Notes under the pieces: generated by a model
What the model was told of the DNA's origin: nothing
Databases searched by the model: none
Seen by the model: only the letters and a program-made list of their open reading frames with translations
IMG/VR virus record: IMGVR_UViG_3300021081_000015
Span: 1-29,293 of that record
Direction: 5' to 3' (one strand)
Length of the DNA: 29,293 nucleotides
Source of the DNA: a virus
Made by a program: the position numbers and the translations under genes
In this document: piece by piece, positions 7,586 through 15,412 of the stretch
Layout: each line of letters begins with the position of its first letter
How positions within the stretch are numbered: the first letter of the stretch is position 1

Positions 7586-8972
7586 GCCGGCAGAGGAGTC
7601 CGTCTGCCTGTCGTATGTCCACGACGTTGAGCTGACGCACTCGTTCGACGACTCGAAGATGCATCTGATGCTGTTCGACTTCGCCAACCATGGACGCATC
7701 ATGCGCGGCGGGTATGTACCGATCCGGTGTGCCCGAAGCTCGACCCTCAGTGAGGCACGCAATCTCGCTGTTGAGGGGTTCCTGTCGGGACCCGCAGACT
7801 GGCTGTTCATCGTGGACACCGACATGGGTTTCGCTCCGGACGTGCTGGAGCGGCTGATCGAGGTGGCTGATCCGGTGGAGCGGCCGATTGTCGGCGGGCT
7901 GTGTTTCGCGCAGAAGGAGATTGCCGCCGACGGGTTGTCCGGTTACCGCACTTCGCCGCGGGTGACGATCCTTGATTGGGTCAAGACGCCTGATGGCGAG
8001 AAGTTCGCGGGCCGGACGCACTTCCCGGTCAACACTGTGGTGCGCTGTGCCGGTACTGGTTCGGCATGCATTCTGATCCATCGCAGCGTGTTCGAGAAGA
8101 TCGCTGCCGAGGTCGGGCCAAACTGGTACAGCCGGGTCACCGGATCCGACGGCAAGCTGATCGGCGAGGACGTCTCGTTCTGCCTGCGCGCCGGTGCGGT
8201 CGGTATGCCGGTGCATGTCCATACAGGGGTGAAGACCTCGCATCTGAAGAACGTGTGGCTGCAAGAGGCTGATTTCTGGCAGCAGGCGACCGTGCCGTCC
8301 GCGGCCGAAGAGGTCGATGTCATCGTTCCGGTGCTGAACCGGCCACAGAACGCCGAGCCATTCATGCGCAGCCTGCGGGCGTCGACCGGCCTGGCGACAG
8401 CGCATGCGATGTGCGACATGGGCGACGACGCGACGATCGAAGCATGGCGTGCCGCCGGTGCGCAGGTGCATGTCCGTCACTACGACATCGACCGCCCCGG
8501 TACGTTCGCCGAGAAAATGAACGAGGGCTATCGCCTCACTTCACGGCCGTGGCTGATGGCAGTCGGTGATGACGCCCGGTTCCATTCAGGCTGGCTCGAC
8601 CATGCCCAGCATGTCGGCAACACCTACGGTGCGCACGTGGTCGGCACGAACGACCTCGGCAACCCGCGCGTCATGGCCGGTGAGCACGCCACCCACCTGC
8701 TCATCCGCCGCAGCTACGTGGATGAGATGGGCGCTTCGTGGGACGGCCCGGGCGTCGCATGCCACGAGGGCTACCGGCACTGGTACGTCGACGACGAGGT
8801 GGTTGCCGCCTCGAAGCAGCGCGGCGTATGGCAGATGGCATTGGGCTCGATCGTCGAGCATCTGCATCCGCTGTTCGGCAAGGGCGCCGACGACGACGTG
8901 TACCGGCTGGGCCAGTCCCATTCCGCCGCAGACAGGAAGGTGTTCGAGAAGCGATGCCAGATCAATCTCTGA
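7578..8972 (+). CDS. Two-domain glycosyltransferase (GT-A fold, family 2-like)
   Basis: 464 aa from GTG 7578 (AAGG upstream, overlapping the preceding stop); an earlier in-frame TTG at 7542 lacks support. Domain 1 (about 10-230) has WLFIVDTDMGF with D80-T-D82, the nucleotide-sugar/metal DXD motif, a GGLCF strand, and IGEDVSFC (the acidic ED pair typical of the acceptor site). Domain 2 (about 245-464) restarts the fold with VDVIVPVLNRPQN, then LMAVGDDARFHSGWLDH (GDD near 331) and YVDDEVVAAS. Such proteins transfer sugars from nucleotide donors. No membrane segment is present, so it acts in the cytoplasm, most simply on a virion protein. It is the first of four consecutive modification enzymes broken only by one small gene. 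Confidence 0.85.
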   Translation: MPRPAEESVCLSYVHDVELTHSFDDSKMHLMLFDFANHGRIMRGGYVPIRCARSSTLSEARNLAVEGFLSGPADWLFIVDTDMGFAPDVLERLIEVADPVERPIVGGLCFAQKEIAADGLSGYRTSPRVTILDWVKTPDGEKFAGRTHFPVNTVVRCAGTGSACILIHRSVFEKIAAEVGPNWYSRVTGSDGKLIGEDVSFCLRAGAVGMPVHVHTGVKTSHLKNVWLQEADFWQQATVPSAAEEVDVIVPVLNRPQNAEPFMRSLRASTGLATAHAMCDMGDDATIEAWRAAGAQVHVRHYDIDRPGTFAEKMNEGYRLTSRPWLMAVGDDARFHSGWLDHAQHVGNTYGAHVVGTNDLGNPRVMAGEHATHLLIRRSYVDEMGASWDGPGVACHEGYRHWYVDDEVVAASKQRGVWQMALGSIVEHLHPLFGKGADDDVYRLGQSHSAADRKVFEKRCQINL

Positions 8973-9586
8973 CTGTGACCGCGGCGCCGTTTCCGCATCT
9001 GGTCCTCGACGGCTGGTGGGATGAGCAACTGCTGCGCAGGGTCGTCGACGAGTTCCCCGACCCGCAGACGCCCGGATGGCGCCGCTTCGAGAACTCCAGC
9101 GAGCGCAAGCTCGAGGGCCCGCCGGGCCTGTGGGGTGCGGCAACGCGGGAGCTGTTCGACCTGATCGAGGCACGCATCCCGGAGCTGGAGCAGGCGTTCG
9201 GCATCCGGGGCCTACGCATGGAGACCGTCGGCGGCGGCTTCCACCTGATCCCGCCCGGCGGCTACCTGGCCGTTCACGCGGACTTCAACCGCTCCCCGCG
9301 GACGGGCCACTTCCGGCGGCTGAATCACCTGATCTACTTGAACGACGGCTGGGACGACGAGGGCGGCCACCTGGAACTGTGGGACGCCGACGGTGGTATT
9401 GCCTCGCTGGTGCCGGAGTTCAACCGGACAGTGGTTTTCGAGACCTCCGACCACTCTTGGCACGGACATCCGAAGGCTGCCGACCGGTGGCGCAAGTCGG
9501 TGGCGGCGTACTTCTTCACCGAAGAGCCCCCGCCCGGCTACATGGCCGAGCACTCCACCATCTGGCACTCAAATCAGGGGGCATAA
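8954..9586 (+). CDS. 2-oxoglutarate/Fe(II)-dependent oxygenase (prolyl 4-hydroxylase-like)
   Basis: 210 aa from ATG 8954, overlapping the glycosyltransferase 3' end by 19 bp. The double-stranded beta-helix core shows the iron triad H108-x-D110 (in LAVHADFN) and a distal His in SDHSWHGHP (H170 best spaced), and a 2-oxoglutarate-binding Arg about ten residues later (R180 in DRWRKSVAAYFF). NHLIYLNDGWDDEGGHLELWD is the characteristic strand pair of prolyl-hydroxylase-like enzymes. The expected reaction is hydroxylation of a side chain or small molecule using O2 and 2-oxoglutarate. Next to glycosyltransferases and methyltransferases, an attractive inference is that it makes hydroxylated residues that are then glycosylated. 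Hydroxylation of a sugar is an alternative. Confidence 0.87.
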   Translation: MPDQSLTVTAAPFPHLVLDGWWDEQLLRRVVDEFPDPQTPGWRRFENSSERKLEGPPGLWGAATRELFDLIEARIPELEQAFGIRGLRMETVGGGFHLIPPGGYLAVHADFNRSPRTGHFRRLNHLIYLNDGWDDEGGHLELWDADGGIASLVPEFNRTVVFETSDHSWHGHPKAADRWRKSVAAYFFTEEPPPGYMAEHSTIWHSNQGA

Positions 9587-9589
9587 ACC

Positions 9590-9871
9590 ATGGCCAATCG
9601 TTCTGATCTTCCTGTTGAGGTGGACACCACCCTGGACGGTTCCGGGGTCTACGTCGGCGCATGGATCGACTCGGCCGGTATCTTCCGGGTCCGCTGCGTG
9701 GTTCAGGGCGCTATTGCCGGTGTCGACGAATCCAGCGATCAGACCAATGTCCTGCGTTCGGTGACCCTTGCCGATGGGGACGAGGTGGCGCTCACGACGC
9801 GTTACTTCCGACTCGTCGGCTCAGGTTCTGCATCTGCGACCTTCCGGGCCGCGCTCCGGGTGGTCGGATGA
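9590..9871 (+). CDS. Small beta-rich hypothetical protein
   Basis: 93 aa, ATG with AGGGGG upstream. It reads as alternating beta strands: VYVGAWIDSAGIFRVRCVVQG, VTLADGDEVALTTRYFRLVGSG, SATFRAALRVVG. No catalytic motif or membrane segment is visible. It is embedded between the oxygenase and the methyltransferases, so it may be a modified virion component or an accessory of the modification enzymes. The end pattern is like that of the 107-aa protein after the capsid gene, suggesting related small beta-sandwiches. The stop overlaps the start of the next gene (ATGATGA). Confidence 0.6.
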   Translation: MANRSDLPVEVDTTLDGSGVYVGAWIDSAGIFRVRCVVQGAIAGVDESSDQTNVLRSVTLADGDEVALTTRYFRLVGSGSASATFRAALRVVG

Positions 9872-10461
9872 TGAGCGCCGTCTACGTCGTCGATCAGTTC
9901 AACCTGGCGGACAGTATCGTGGCCACGGGCCGCCAGGATGCCGAGGGTGCGGTGAAGGTCTGGGAGGACCTTGACCGCTATCGGTCTGTCGTTGCGGCCG
10001 ACCAGCCCGAGGTCATTGTCGAGACCGGCACCCATCTGGGCGGCTCGGCTCGCTGGTTCGCGGCCCTGGGTGTCGATGTAGTAAGCATCGACACATTGCA
10101 GCGCAACCTCGATCGGCAGTCACGAGTCCGATGGCTGATCGGCAACTCGATCGACCCGAATGTTGTCGATGAGGTGCGTCAACTGGTTGCCGATCGGCGC
10201 ACCATGGTAGTGCTGGACTCCGACCATTCCGCCGATCACGTCCGGGCGGAGATCGCCGCATACGGGCCGCTGGTCACTGTCGGATGCCACCTGGTGGTGG
10301 AGGACGGGATTGCCCGGTTCATGGATGGTCATAGCGGAGATCCGCTGGTTGCGATCGAGAACGCGCTCATCGACGATCCGGACTGGGTGCGGGATGTCGA
10401 CACCGAGTCCATGCACCCGGTGACGATGTATCCGGCAGGGTGGTGGATCCGTGCACGCTGA
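9868..10461 (+). CDS. CmcI-like SAM-dependent methyltransferase (cephalosporin hydroxylase family)
   Basis: 197 aa from ATG 9868 (or 9871), overlapping the preceding stop. VIVETGTHLGGSARWFAALG (E52-TGTHLGGSA) is the SAM-binding loop of the CmcI/rhamnosyl O-methyltransferase family (PF04989). VVLDSDHSADHV (D117-S-D119-H) is the conserved metal/catalytic segment of that family, and HLVVEDG follows. Despite the family's historical 'cephalosporin hydroxylase' name, members are mostly O-methyltransferases acting on sugars or small molecules. Here it most likely methylates a sugar added by the adjacent glycosyltransferases. Overlap with the next methyltransferase gene (11 bp) indicates a coupled operon. 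Confidence 0.82.
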   Translation: MMSAVYVVDQFNLADSIVATGRQDAEGAVKVWEDLDRYRSVVAADQPEVIVETGTHLGGSARWFAALGVDVVSIDTLQRNLDRQSRVRWLIGNSIDPNVVDEVRQLVADRRTMVVLDSDHSADHVRAEIAAYGPLVTVGCHLVVEDGIARFMDGHSGDPLVAIENALIDDPDWVRDVDTESMHPVTMYPAGWWIRAR

Positions 10462-10954
10462 AGCACATAGTTGGGTGGCTCAGTACCGCTCCGACGAGTC
10501 GGTAACAGTCCTCGACATCGGCGGCCGGAACATCAACGGCACCACGCGGGACCTGTTCCCTCACGCCGACTACACCACCATTGATATCGCGGCCGGCGAG
10601 GGTGTCGACATCGTCGCCGACGCCGGGGGCTGGGTGCCCGACCGTGAATACGACCTCGTCGTGTGCACCGAGGTGTTCGAGCACACGGCGTCCTGGCCGC
10701 AGATCATCGCTACCGCGTTCAAGGCGCTGCGACCCGGCGGCCAGTTCGTCGCCACGATGGCCGGCCCTGGTAGGCCGCCGCATTCGGCAGTTGACGGCGG
10801 CTGGACGCTTCACCCGGGCGAGTACTACGGCAACGTGGCACCAGAGGACCTGCGCCGAACCTTGGAAGAAGCCGGGTTCGTGGTCCTCGCAGTGGATCGG
10901 CGCAGCACCCCGGCAGATGTGCGATGCGCGGCGACGCGACCTGATGGGGGGTGA
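10451..10954 (+). CDS. Class I SAM-dependent methyltransferase
   Basis: 167 aa, GTG start overlapping the CmcI-like gene. Motif I is VTVLDIGGRNINGT (D22-I-G-G), the acidic post-I residue is in YTTIDIAAG, and the motif IV region reads YDLVVCTEVFEHT, followed by ALRPGGQFVATM. This is the layout of methyltransferase type 11 (UbiE/Coq5-like) proteins. The C-terminal part is short (ends near residue 167), so the enzyme is compact. The substrate cannot be read; genomic context suggests a sugar or modified residue on a virion protein. Confidence 0.82.
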   Translation: MHAEAHSWVAQYRSDESVTVLDIGGRNINGTTRDLFPHADYTTIDIAAGEGVDIVADAGGWVPDREYDLVVCTEVFEHTASWPQIIATAFKALRPGGQFVATMAGPGRPPHSAVDGGWTLHPGEYYGNVAPEDLRRTLEEAGFVVLAVDRRSTPADVRCAATRPDGG

Positions 10955-10957
10955 GTC

Positions 10958-11575
10958 GTGGCGACCACCACCTATGCCTCCCGGGATGAGCTGAAGTCGC
11001 GTATGTCGATCACGGTGACGACGTGGGACATGATGATCGACGACGCGCTGGATGCAGTGTCGCGTGATATTGACGGGCACTGCAACCGAAAGTTCTGGGT
11101 CGACGACGCCGTGTCGGCCCGCATCTACTATCCCGACTGTCGGCGCATGACGGAGATTGACGACTTCTCCACGACGATCGGCCTGGTCATCAAGACCGAC
11201 ACCGGCGGTAACGGCACCTATGCCACGACGTGGGCGAGCACCGACTACGAGTTGAGTCCGCTCAATGGAATTGTCGACGGCGAGACGGGTTGGCCCTTTC
11301 GGCGCATCAAGGCTGTCGGCGCCCTCGAGTTCCCGATCTATCTGACCGAGTACCAGCGCGCGCCGCTTCAGGTGACGGCGAAGTGGGGTTGGGCCGCAGT
11401 GCCGAGTCCGGTGAAGCAGGCGTGCCTGATCCTCGGCGAGGCGACGTTCAAAGCCAAGGATGCGGCGTTCGGCGTGGCCGGCTTCGACGGGATCGGTGTC
11501 GTGCGGGTACGTGACAACCCGATGGCCGAACGCAAGTTGCGCAAGTACCGGCACAACGCGGTACTGGTGGCCTGA
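10958..11575 (+). CDS. Head-tail connector (gp6-like adaptor)
   Basis: 205 aa, GTG start with a G-rich site upstream. The N-terminal helical segment (TYASRDELKSRMSITVTTWDMMIDDALDAVSRDIDGHCNRKFW) is characteristic of the gp6/gp15-like neck adaptors that bind under the portal. A beta-rich middle (ARIYYPDC, TIGLVIKTDTGGNGTY, DYELSP, PFRRIKAVG) and a helical end (VKQACLILGEATFKAKDAAFG) complete the actinophage version. It joins the head to the tail after packaging. It resumes the structural gene order after the block of modification enzymes. Confidence 0.78.
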   Translation: MATTTYASRDELKSRMSITVTTWDMMIDDALDAVSRDIDGHCNRKFWVDDAVSARIYYPDCRRMTEIDDFSTTIGLVIKTDTGGNGTYATTWASTDYELSPLNGIVDGETGWPFRRIKAVGALEFPIYLTEYQRAPLQVTAKWGWAAVPSPVKQACLILGEATFKAKDAAFGVAGFDGIGVVRVRDNPMAERKLRKYRHNAVLVA

Positions 11576-11576
11576 C

Positions 11577-11996
11577 ATGACGGCGACAATCACGCAGGTC
11601 CGCAACGGCCTGAAGACGCGCCTGGCGACGATATCCGGCCTGGAAACCTTCGCCCGCACACCCGGCGGCAGCGTCAACCCGCCGCTGGCAGTCGTGTATC
11701 CGGCGCCGGAACGGTTCCTGCACTACGACACGGCGATGGACGGCCTGGCCGACAACGCCACGTTTCTGATCAAGCTGGCGGTTGCTGGCGTCGAAAGCGA
11801 CGAGGCGGAGACGGCGCTGGACGCCTATCTCGCTCACTCGGGCAGCAGCTCCATCCGGGCCGCGGTCGCCGCCGACAGGCGCCTGTCCGGCATCGTCGGC
11901 TATGCCGAGGTCACCGACGTCGTCAACTACGGCACGACCATCATCGGCGGGCAGCCGTATTTCGGCGCTGACCTGCTGGTGTCGGTGGCGCTGTGA
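11577..11996 (+). CDS. Tail terminator-like protein
   Basis: 139 aa, ATG one base after the preceding stop. The order is an N-terminal helix (TQVRNGLKTRLATISGLE), a Pro-rich loop with NPPLAVVYPAPE, a central strand pair (NATFLIKLAVAGV), a helix (DEAETALDAYLA), and a closing YGTTIIGGQPYFGADLLVSVAL strand pair. This order is typical of the tail terminator/neck proteins found between connector and major tail genes in siphophages. It would cap the tail tube and join it to the head. The call rests on fold-like layout and position. Confidence 0.65.
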   Translation: MTATITQVRNGLKTRLATISGLETFARTPGGSVNPPLAVVYPAPERFLHYDTAMDGLADNATFLIKLAVAGVESDEAETALDAYLAHSGSSSIRAAVAADRRLSGIVGYAEVTDVVNYGTTIIGGQPYFGADLLVSVAL

Positions 11997-12007
11997 GGAG
12001 GTAGGTC

Positions 12008-13462
12008 ATGTCTTTCCCGGCCGCGATCGTTCCTGTATCCGTCACCGGCAAGATCGTGAGCGGCTCGGACGGCGTGACACCAGCCGTCGGCACTGTCACG
12101 TTCACGATGCCGGGCCCACTGTATGACACTGCGGATAATGTGCTGCTGTCGGCGGTCACCTATACGGCGACGCTGAACGGCACCGGCAGTTTCACGATCA
12201 GTCTGCCTCCGACGAACTCACCGAACGTCAGCCCGTCGAACTGGGAGTACGACGTCCACATCCTGACCAACCCGCATTCGGAGTACGGCGCGATCCAAGT
12301 CCCGTACAACGGCGGCACGGTCAGCTTCAACTCGGCGTACACGCCGGGTCTGGCCGCGGTCGGCGGGAACACTTTCGTCCCGGCTTCGGGTGGGACGATG
12401 ACCGGTGATCTGATCCTGTCCGGTGCGGGCACGGATCTGTCTGTGGGTGGTACGTCGACACTGACGGGCAACGTAACCGTCGGCGGGCTGCTGAACGGCA
12501 CATTCTCGGGCGTCTCGGCGAACTTCTTGGAGCTGGTCGCGACGATGCTGTCCGGCGGCGTTATATCCGGCGGCAAGTTCACGATCAACGCCGATCCGAC
12601 GAAGCTGAACATCTCGGCGATGATCGGCTACATCGTCGACTACGACTCGTCGGTGCCGATCAGCTCCGTGAACCCGTCGCTGACCAGGATCAGCCTGGCG
12701 GCGCAGACCGGCTTGTCGCTGACCGGGCCGGGTAGCCAGACCACCACGTGGTGGATGGTCAACAGTGTCGGGGCGATCGTGCAGCAGGCCGCTCGGCCTA
12801 CTCCGGAGCAGCGGCGGCAGAACATCGTTCTCGGCGCGACCGCGCAGTTCAGCGGTGTCATCTTCATCGCGCAAACCTTCCCAGAGAGTCCTTCCCACCC
12901 CAACCAGCAGTATGCCGACCTGGCCGACTCGCTCGGCCCGTTCATGGTCAACGGCAGCATGATCACCGTATCGGCCAACGGCGCCAACCTGACGCTCAAC
13001 ACATCGGGCGGCAGGCTGTTCGCCAGGTCGTTCGCGCAGGCGGCGAACTACCGCAACCCTCACCAGGCCGCGTTGGCCGCGCAGACTCCGGTGTCGTGCC
13101 GGCGGGCATCCGCTACGGCAGTGCTGCCCACCTTGCAGACCGTCCTCGATGTCGCCAACTACGACCTGAACGGCGCGGGCGTGGTCGCAGCGATTCCGGG
13201 CGGCACCAACGTCGCCAGCAACTTCGGCGTGTACGCCTTCGCTACGACTACGACCACTGACCAGATGGCGATCCAGTACGGGCAGGCGGCCTACTCGTCG
13301 CTGGCCAACGCGACCGCCGCGCTCGGCGCGGGCAGCCACATCACCAACCCGCTGTTTGTCGACGGCGCGCTGATCGCCTATATCTCGGTCATCAGGACTG
13401 CCACGAACCTTTCCGACCCGTCACAGTGCGTGATCACTCCCGTGGCGAAGTTCTCCATCTGA
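12008..13462 (+). CDS. Fibre-like structural protein with GGTMTGDL motif
   Basis: 484 aa, ATG with GAGGAGG upstream. Residues 1-110 are beta-rich (VSVTGKIVSGSDG, GTVTFTMPGP, TATLNGTGSFTISLPP), resembling the N-terminal attachment domains of actinophage fibres. Residues around 120-170 have the tail-fibre hallmark PASGGTMTGDLILSGAGTDLSVGGTSTLTGNVTVGGLLNG, short repeats expected to form a trimeric beta-helix. The remainder is a long Ser/Thr/Ala-rich globular part. It would decorate the particle and contact the host or environment. Its location between the tail terminator and major tail genes, directly before a glycosyltransferase gene, is unusual for a tip fibre and fits a head or neck fibre that may be glycosylated. 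Confidence 0.72.
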   Translation: MSFPAAIVPVSVTGKIVSGSDGVTPAVGTVTFTMPGPLYDTADNVLLSAVTYTATLNGTGSFTISLPPTNSPNVSPSNWEYDVHILTNPHSEYGAIQVPYNGGTVSFNSAYTPGLAAVGGNTFVPASGGTMTGDLILSGAGTDLSVGGTSTLTGNVTVGGLLNGTFSGVSANFLELVATMLSGGVISGGKFTINADPTKLNISAMIGYIVDYDSSVPISSVNPSLTRISLAAQTGLSLTGPGSQTTTWWMVNSVGAIVQQAARPTPEQRRQNIVLGATAQFSGVIFIAQTFPESPSHPNQQYADLADSLGPFMVNGSMITVSANGANLTLNTSGGRLFARSFAQAANYRNPHQAALAAQTPVSCRRASATAVLPTLQTVLDVANYDLNGAGVVAAIPGGTNVASNFGVYAFATTTTTDQMAIQYGQAAYSSLANATAALGAGSHITNPLFVDGALIAYISVIRTATNLSDPSQCVITPVAKFSI

Positions 13463-13471
13463 CGAGGGGTG

Positions 13472-14500
13472 ATGCCCGTGAAGTTCCTGATCGTTCATCC
13501 CGGGCCGCAATTCAGCGTTCACGATGTGTACGTAGGTTGGGTTGAGGCGCTGCGCGAACTCGGTCAGCAGGTCGCGGAGTACAACCTCGCTGATCGGCTC
13601 AACTTCTACGGCTCGGCCCTGGTCGAGGACTCGCCCGGCCTGTTCCGTAAGTCGCTCACCAACAGCCAGGTCGTAGAGCTGGCAGTCAACGGCCTCTACT
13701 CGGCGATGTACAAGATGCAGCCCGATGTACTGCTGGTCATCTCCGGGTTTTTCGTCCCACCGGAGCTGCTAGAGCTGGCACGGCAGCGCGGGACTGCGGT
13801 CGTCATCGTGCACACCGAAAGCCCGTACGAGGACAAACGGCAGCTTGAGATCGCCCCATACGCGAACCTGAACCTGCTCAACGACCCGGTCAACATCGCC
13901 GCCTACCAGCAGTACGGCCCGGCCGTGTACATGCCGCACGCCTACCGGCCGGTGGTGCACCACCCGGGCACCGCGGCGCCCGAGATGGCGTGCGACCTCG
14001 GGTTCGTCGGCACCGGCTACGCCTCGCGTATCGAGTTCTTCGAGGCGATGCAGCTCGATGGGCTGCAGGTGCTGCTCGGCGGGAACTGGCAGCAGCTGGC
14101 CGAGGACTCCCCGCTGCGGGCGCATGTGCCGCACGACATTGTGCACTGTCTCGACAACGCGGAGACCGCCGACGTCTACCGCTCGGCCAAGGTGGGCATC
14201 AACTTCTACCGCCGCGAAGCCCAGCATGTCGACCTGGTCGACGGGTGGGCGATGGGTCCGCGTGAGGTGGAGATGGCCGCCTGCGGCCTGTTCTTCCTGC
14301 GCGACCCGCGCGGTGAGGGCGACGGCGTCCTGCCGATGCTGCCCACGTTCGACTCGCCGCAAGAGGCGGGGGAGCTACTGCGCTGGCATCTGGCGCACGA
14401 CGACCAGCGCCAGGCGCTGGCAGATAAGGCCCGTGAGGCGATCGCCGATCGGACGTTCAACCACTATGCCGCGGCGCTGCTGCGGCTGATCATCACCTAG
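13472..14500 (+). CDS. CgeB-like glycosyltransferase (GT-B fold)
   Basis: 342 aa from ATG 13472 (GACGAGG upstream; GTG 13469 is adjacent). The N-terminal Rossmann half begins FLIVHPGPQFSVHDVYVGWVEALRELG and contains QPDVLLVISGFFVP and AVVIVHTESPYED. The C-terminal half has CDLGFVGTGYASRIEFFEAM, a NAETADVYRSAKVGINFYR segment, and GPREVEMAACGLFFLRDPRGEG (near residue 262 onwards), the nucleotide-sugar-binding hallmark of the CgeB/Glyco_trans_1_2 group (PF13524). It transfers a sugar in the cytoplasm. It sits immediately after the fibre-like gene and before the major tail gene, making those proteins the best substrate candidates. Confidence 0.83.
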   Translation: MPVKFLIVHPGPQFSVHDVYVGWVEALRELGQQVAEYNLADRLNFYGSALVEDSPGLFRKSLTNSQVVELAVNGLYSAMYKMQPDVLLVISGFFVPPELLELARQRGTAVVIVHTESPYEDKRQLEIAPYANLNLLNDPVNIAAYQQYGPAVYMPHAYRPVVHHPGTAAPEMACDLGFVGTGYASRIEFFEAMQLDGLQVLLGGNWQQLAEDSPLRAHVPHDIVHCLDNAETADVYRSAKVGINFYRREAQHVDLVDGWAMGPREVEMAACGLFFLRDPRGEGDGVLPMLPTFDSPQEAGELLRWHLAHDDQRQALADKAREAIADRTFNHYAAALLRLIIT

Positions 14501-14509
14501 GGGTGCAAG

Positions 14510-14911
14510 ATGGCTCGCATCAGCGGACGTAACGGCCGCGTCTACATGGGCATCGCGTCGTCGGCCGCACTGGCCGAGCCGCTGCCATTCGTCGCCACGT
14601 ACAACATCAATTTCGCTACCAGCAAGATCGACGTCACCGCGATGGGCGACGCCAACAAGGTGTACCTGTCCGGCCTGCGCGACGCGACCGGTTCATTCAA
14701 CGGCTTCTACGACGATTCGACCGCCCAGACTTACACGGCGGCCGTCGATGGCGCGCCCCGCAAGTTCTACCTCTACCCGAACCTTGATCTCCCGACACAG
14801 TACTTCTTCGGCCAGATCCTTGCCGACCTGACCATCGACGCCGGTGTCGATGGCGCGACCACGATGGCGGCAAGCTGGGCGGCGTACTCGCCGATCACCA
14901 AGCAGGGCTGA
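14510..14911 (+). CDS. Major tail tube protein
   Basis: 133 aa, ATG start. The sequence matches the small actinophage major tail protein layout: SGRNGRVYMGIASSA, then the strand NINFATSKIDVTAMGDANKVYLSGL, the loop GSFNGFYDDSTAQTYTAA and the closing strands PRKFYLYPNLD and TYFFGQILADLTIDAGVDGATTMAASW. It polymerises in hexameric rings around the tape measure protein. There is no Ig-like C-terminal extension, so the tail surface should be smooth. It is followed at 4 bp by the gp10-like gene. Confidence 0.85.
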   Translation: MARISGRNGRVYMGIASSAALAEPLPFVATYNINFATSKIDVTAMGDANKVYLSGLRDATGSFNGFYDDSTAQTYTAAVDGAPRKFYLYPNLDLPTQYFFGQILADLTIDAGVDGATTMAASWAAYSPITKQG

Positions 14912-14914
14912 GCC

Positions 14915-15412
14915 GTGGGCATCCGGGTCGACGTCTCGGGCAGCCGCGACCTGGCCCGGTTCGCCCACGCCTTGCACCAGGCAGGCAAGACGGACCTCTC
15001 CGCCGAGCTGAACCGCGGCCTACGCGCCGCGGGCAAGGACGTCATCACCGAGGTCCGCCGGCACACCGACGACTACATGCCTGCCGGGTATGAGAAGACT
15101 TTCACTGGGTCGCTGAAACTTGAGACTCAGGTCCAGCTCATCAAGAACAACCGCGTCAGCGTGGTCGGGTTCGGCCTCGGCCGGTCCCGGCGCCGCGACG
15201 CGGTCCGCCTCGACGAGGGCGAGCTGCGTCACCCGGTGTACGGCCGTCGCCGTCGGCTCAAGTCGGGGCGCAACAAAGCCAATCCATGGGCGGTGCAGCG
15301 CATCAGGCCGGGCTGGTTCTCCGAGCCCGCGATGCGTGCGCTGCCGCAGGTCCGCAGACAAATCGACGCCGCAGTTGGTCGCGTCGCCGCCAAGATAGGG
15401 AGAGCAGGGTAA
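14915..15412 (+). CDS. HK97 gp10-like head-tail joining/tail completion protein
   Basis: 165 aa, GTG start. The protein starts with a short strand (IRVDVSGSRDLARFAHAL) and helices (ELNRGLRAAGKDVITEVRRH), then has a basic centre with LRHPVYGRRRRL, then WFSEPAMRALPQVRRQIDAAVGRVAAKI. The RHPVYG … GWFSEPA pair is a recurring feature of gp10-like proteins. It probably belongs to the neck or tail-completion complex. Finding it after rather than before the major tail gene is a modest rearrangement of the usual order. The TAATG junction couples it to the chaperone gene. Confidence 0.65.
   Translation: MGIRVDVSGSRDLARFAHALHQAGKTDLSAELNRGLRAAGKDVITEVRRHTDDYMPAGYEKTFTGSLKLETQVQLIKNNRVSVVGFGLGRSRRRDAVRLDEGELRHPVYGRRRRLKSGRNKANPWAVQRIRPGWFSEPAMRALPQVRRQIDAAVGRVAAKIGRAG

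Noticed and set aside
10367-11677. 436-codon minus-strand frame
   Set aside because: Runs across several real genes and is made of Arg/Asp/Val-rich antisense sequence.
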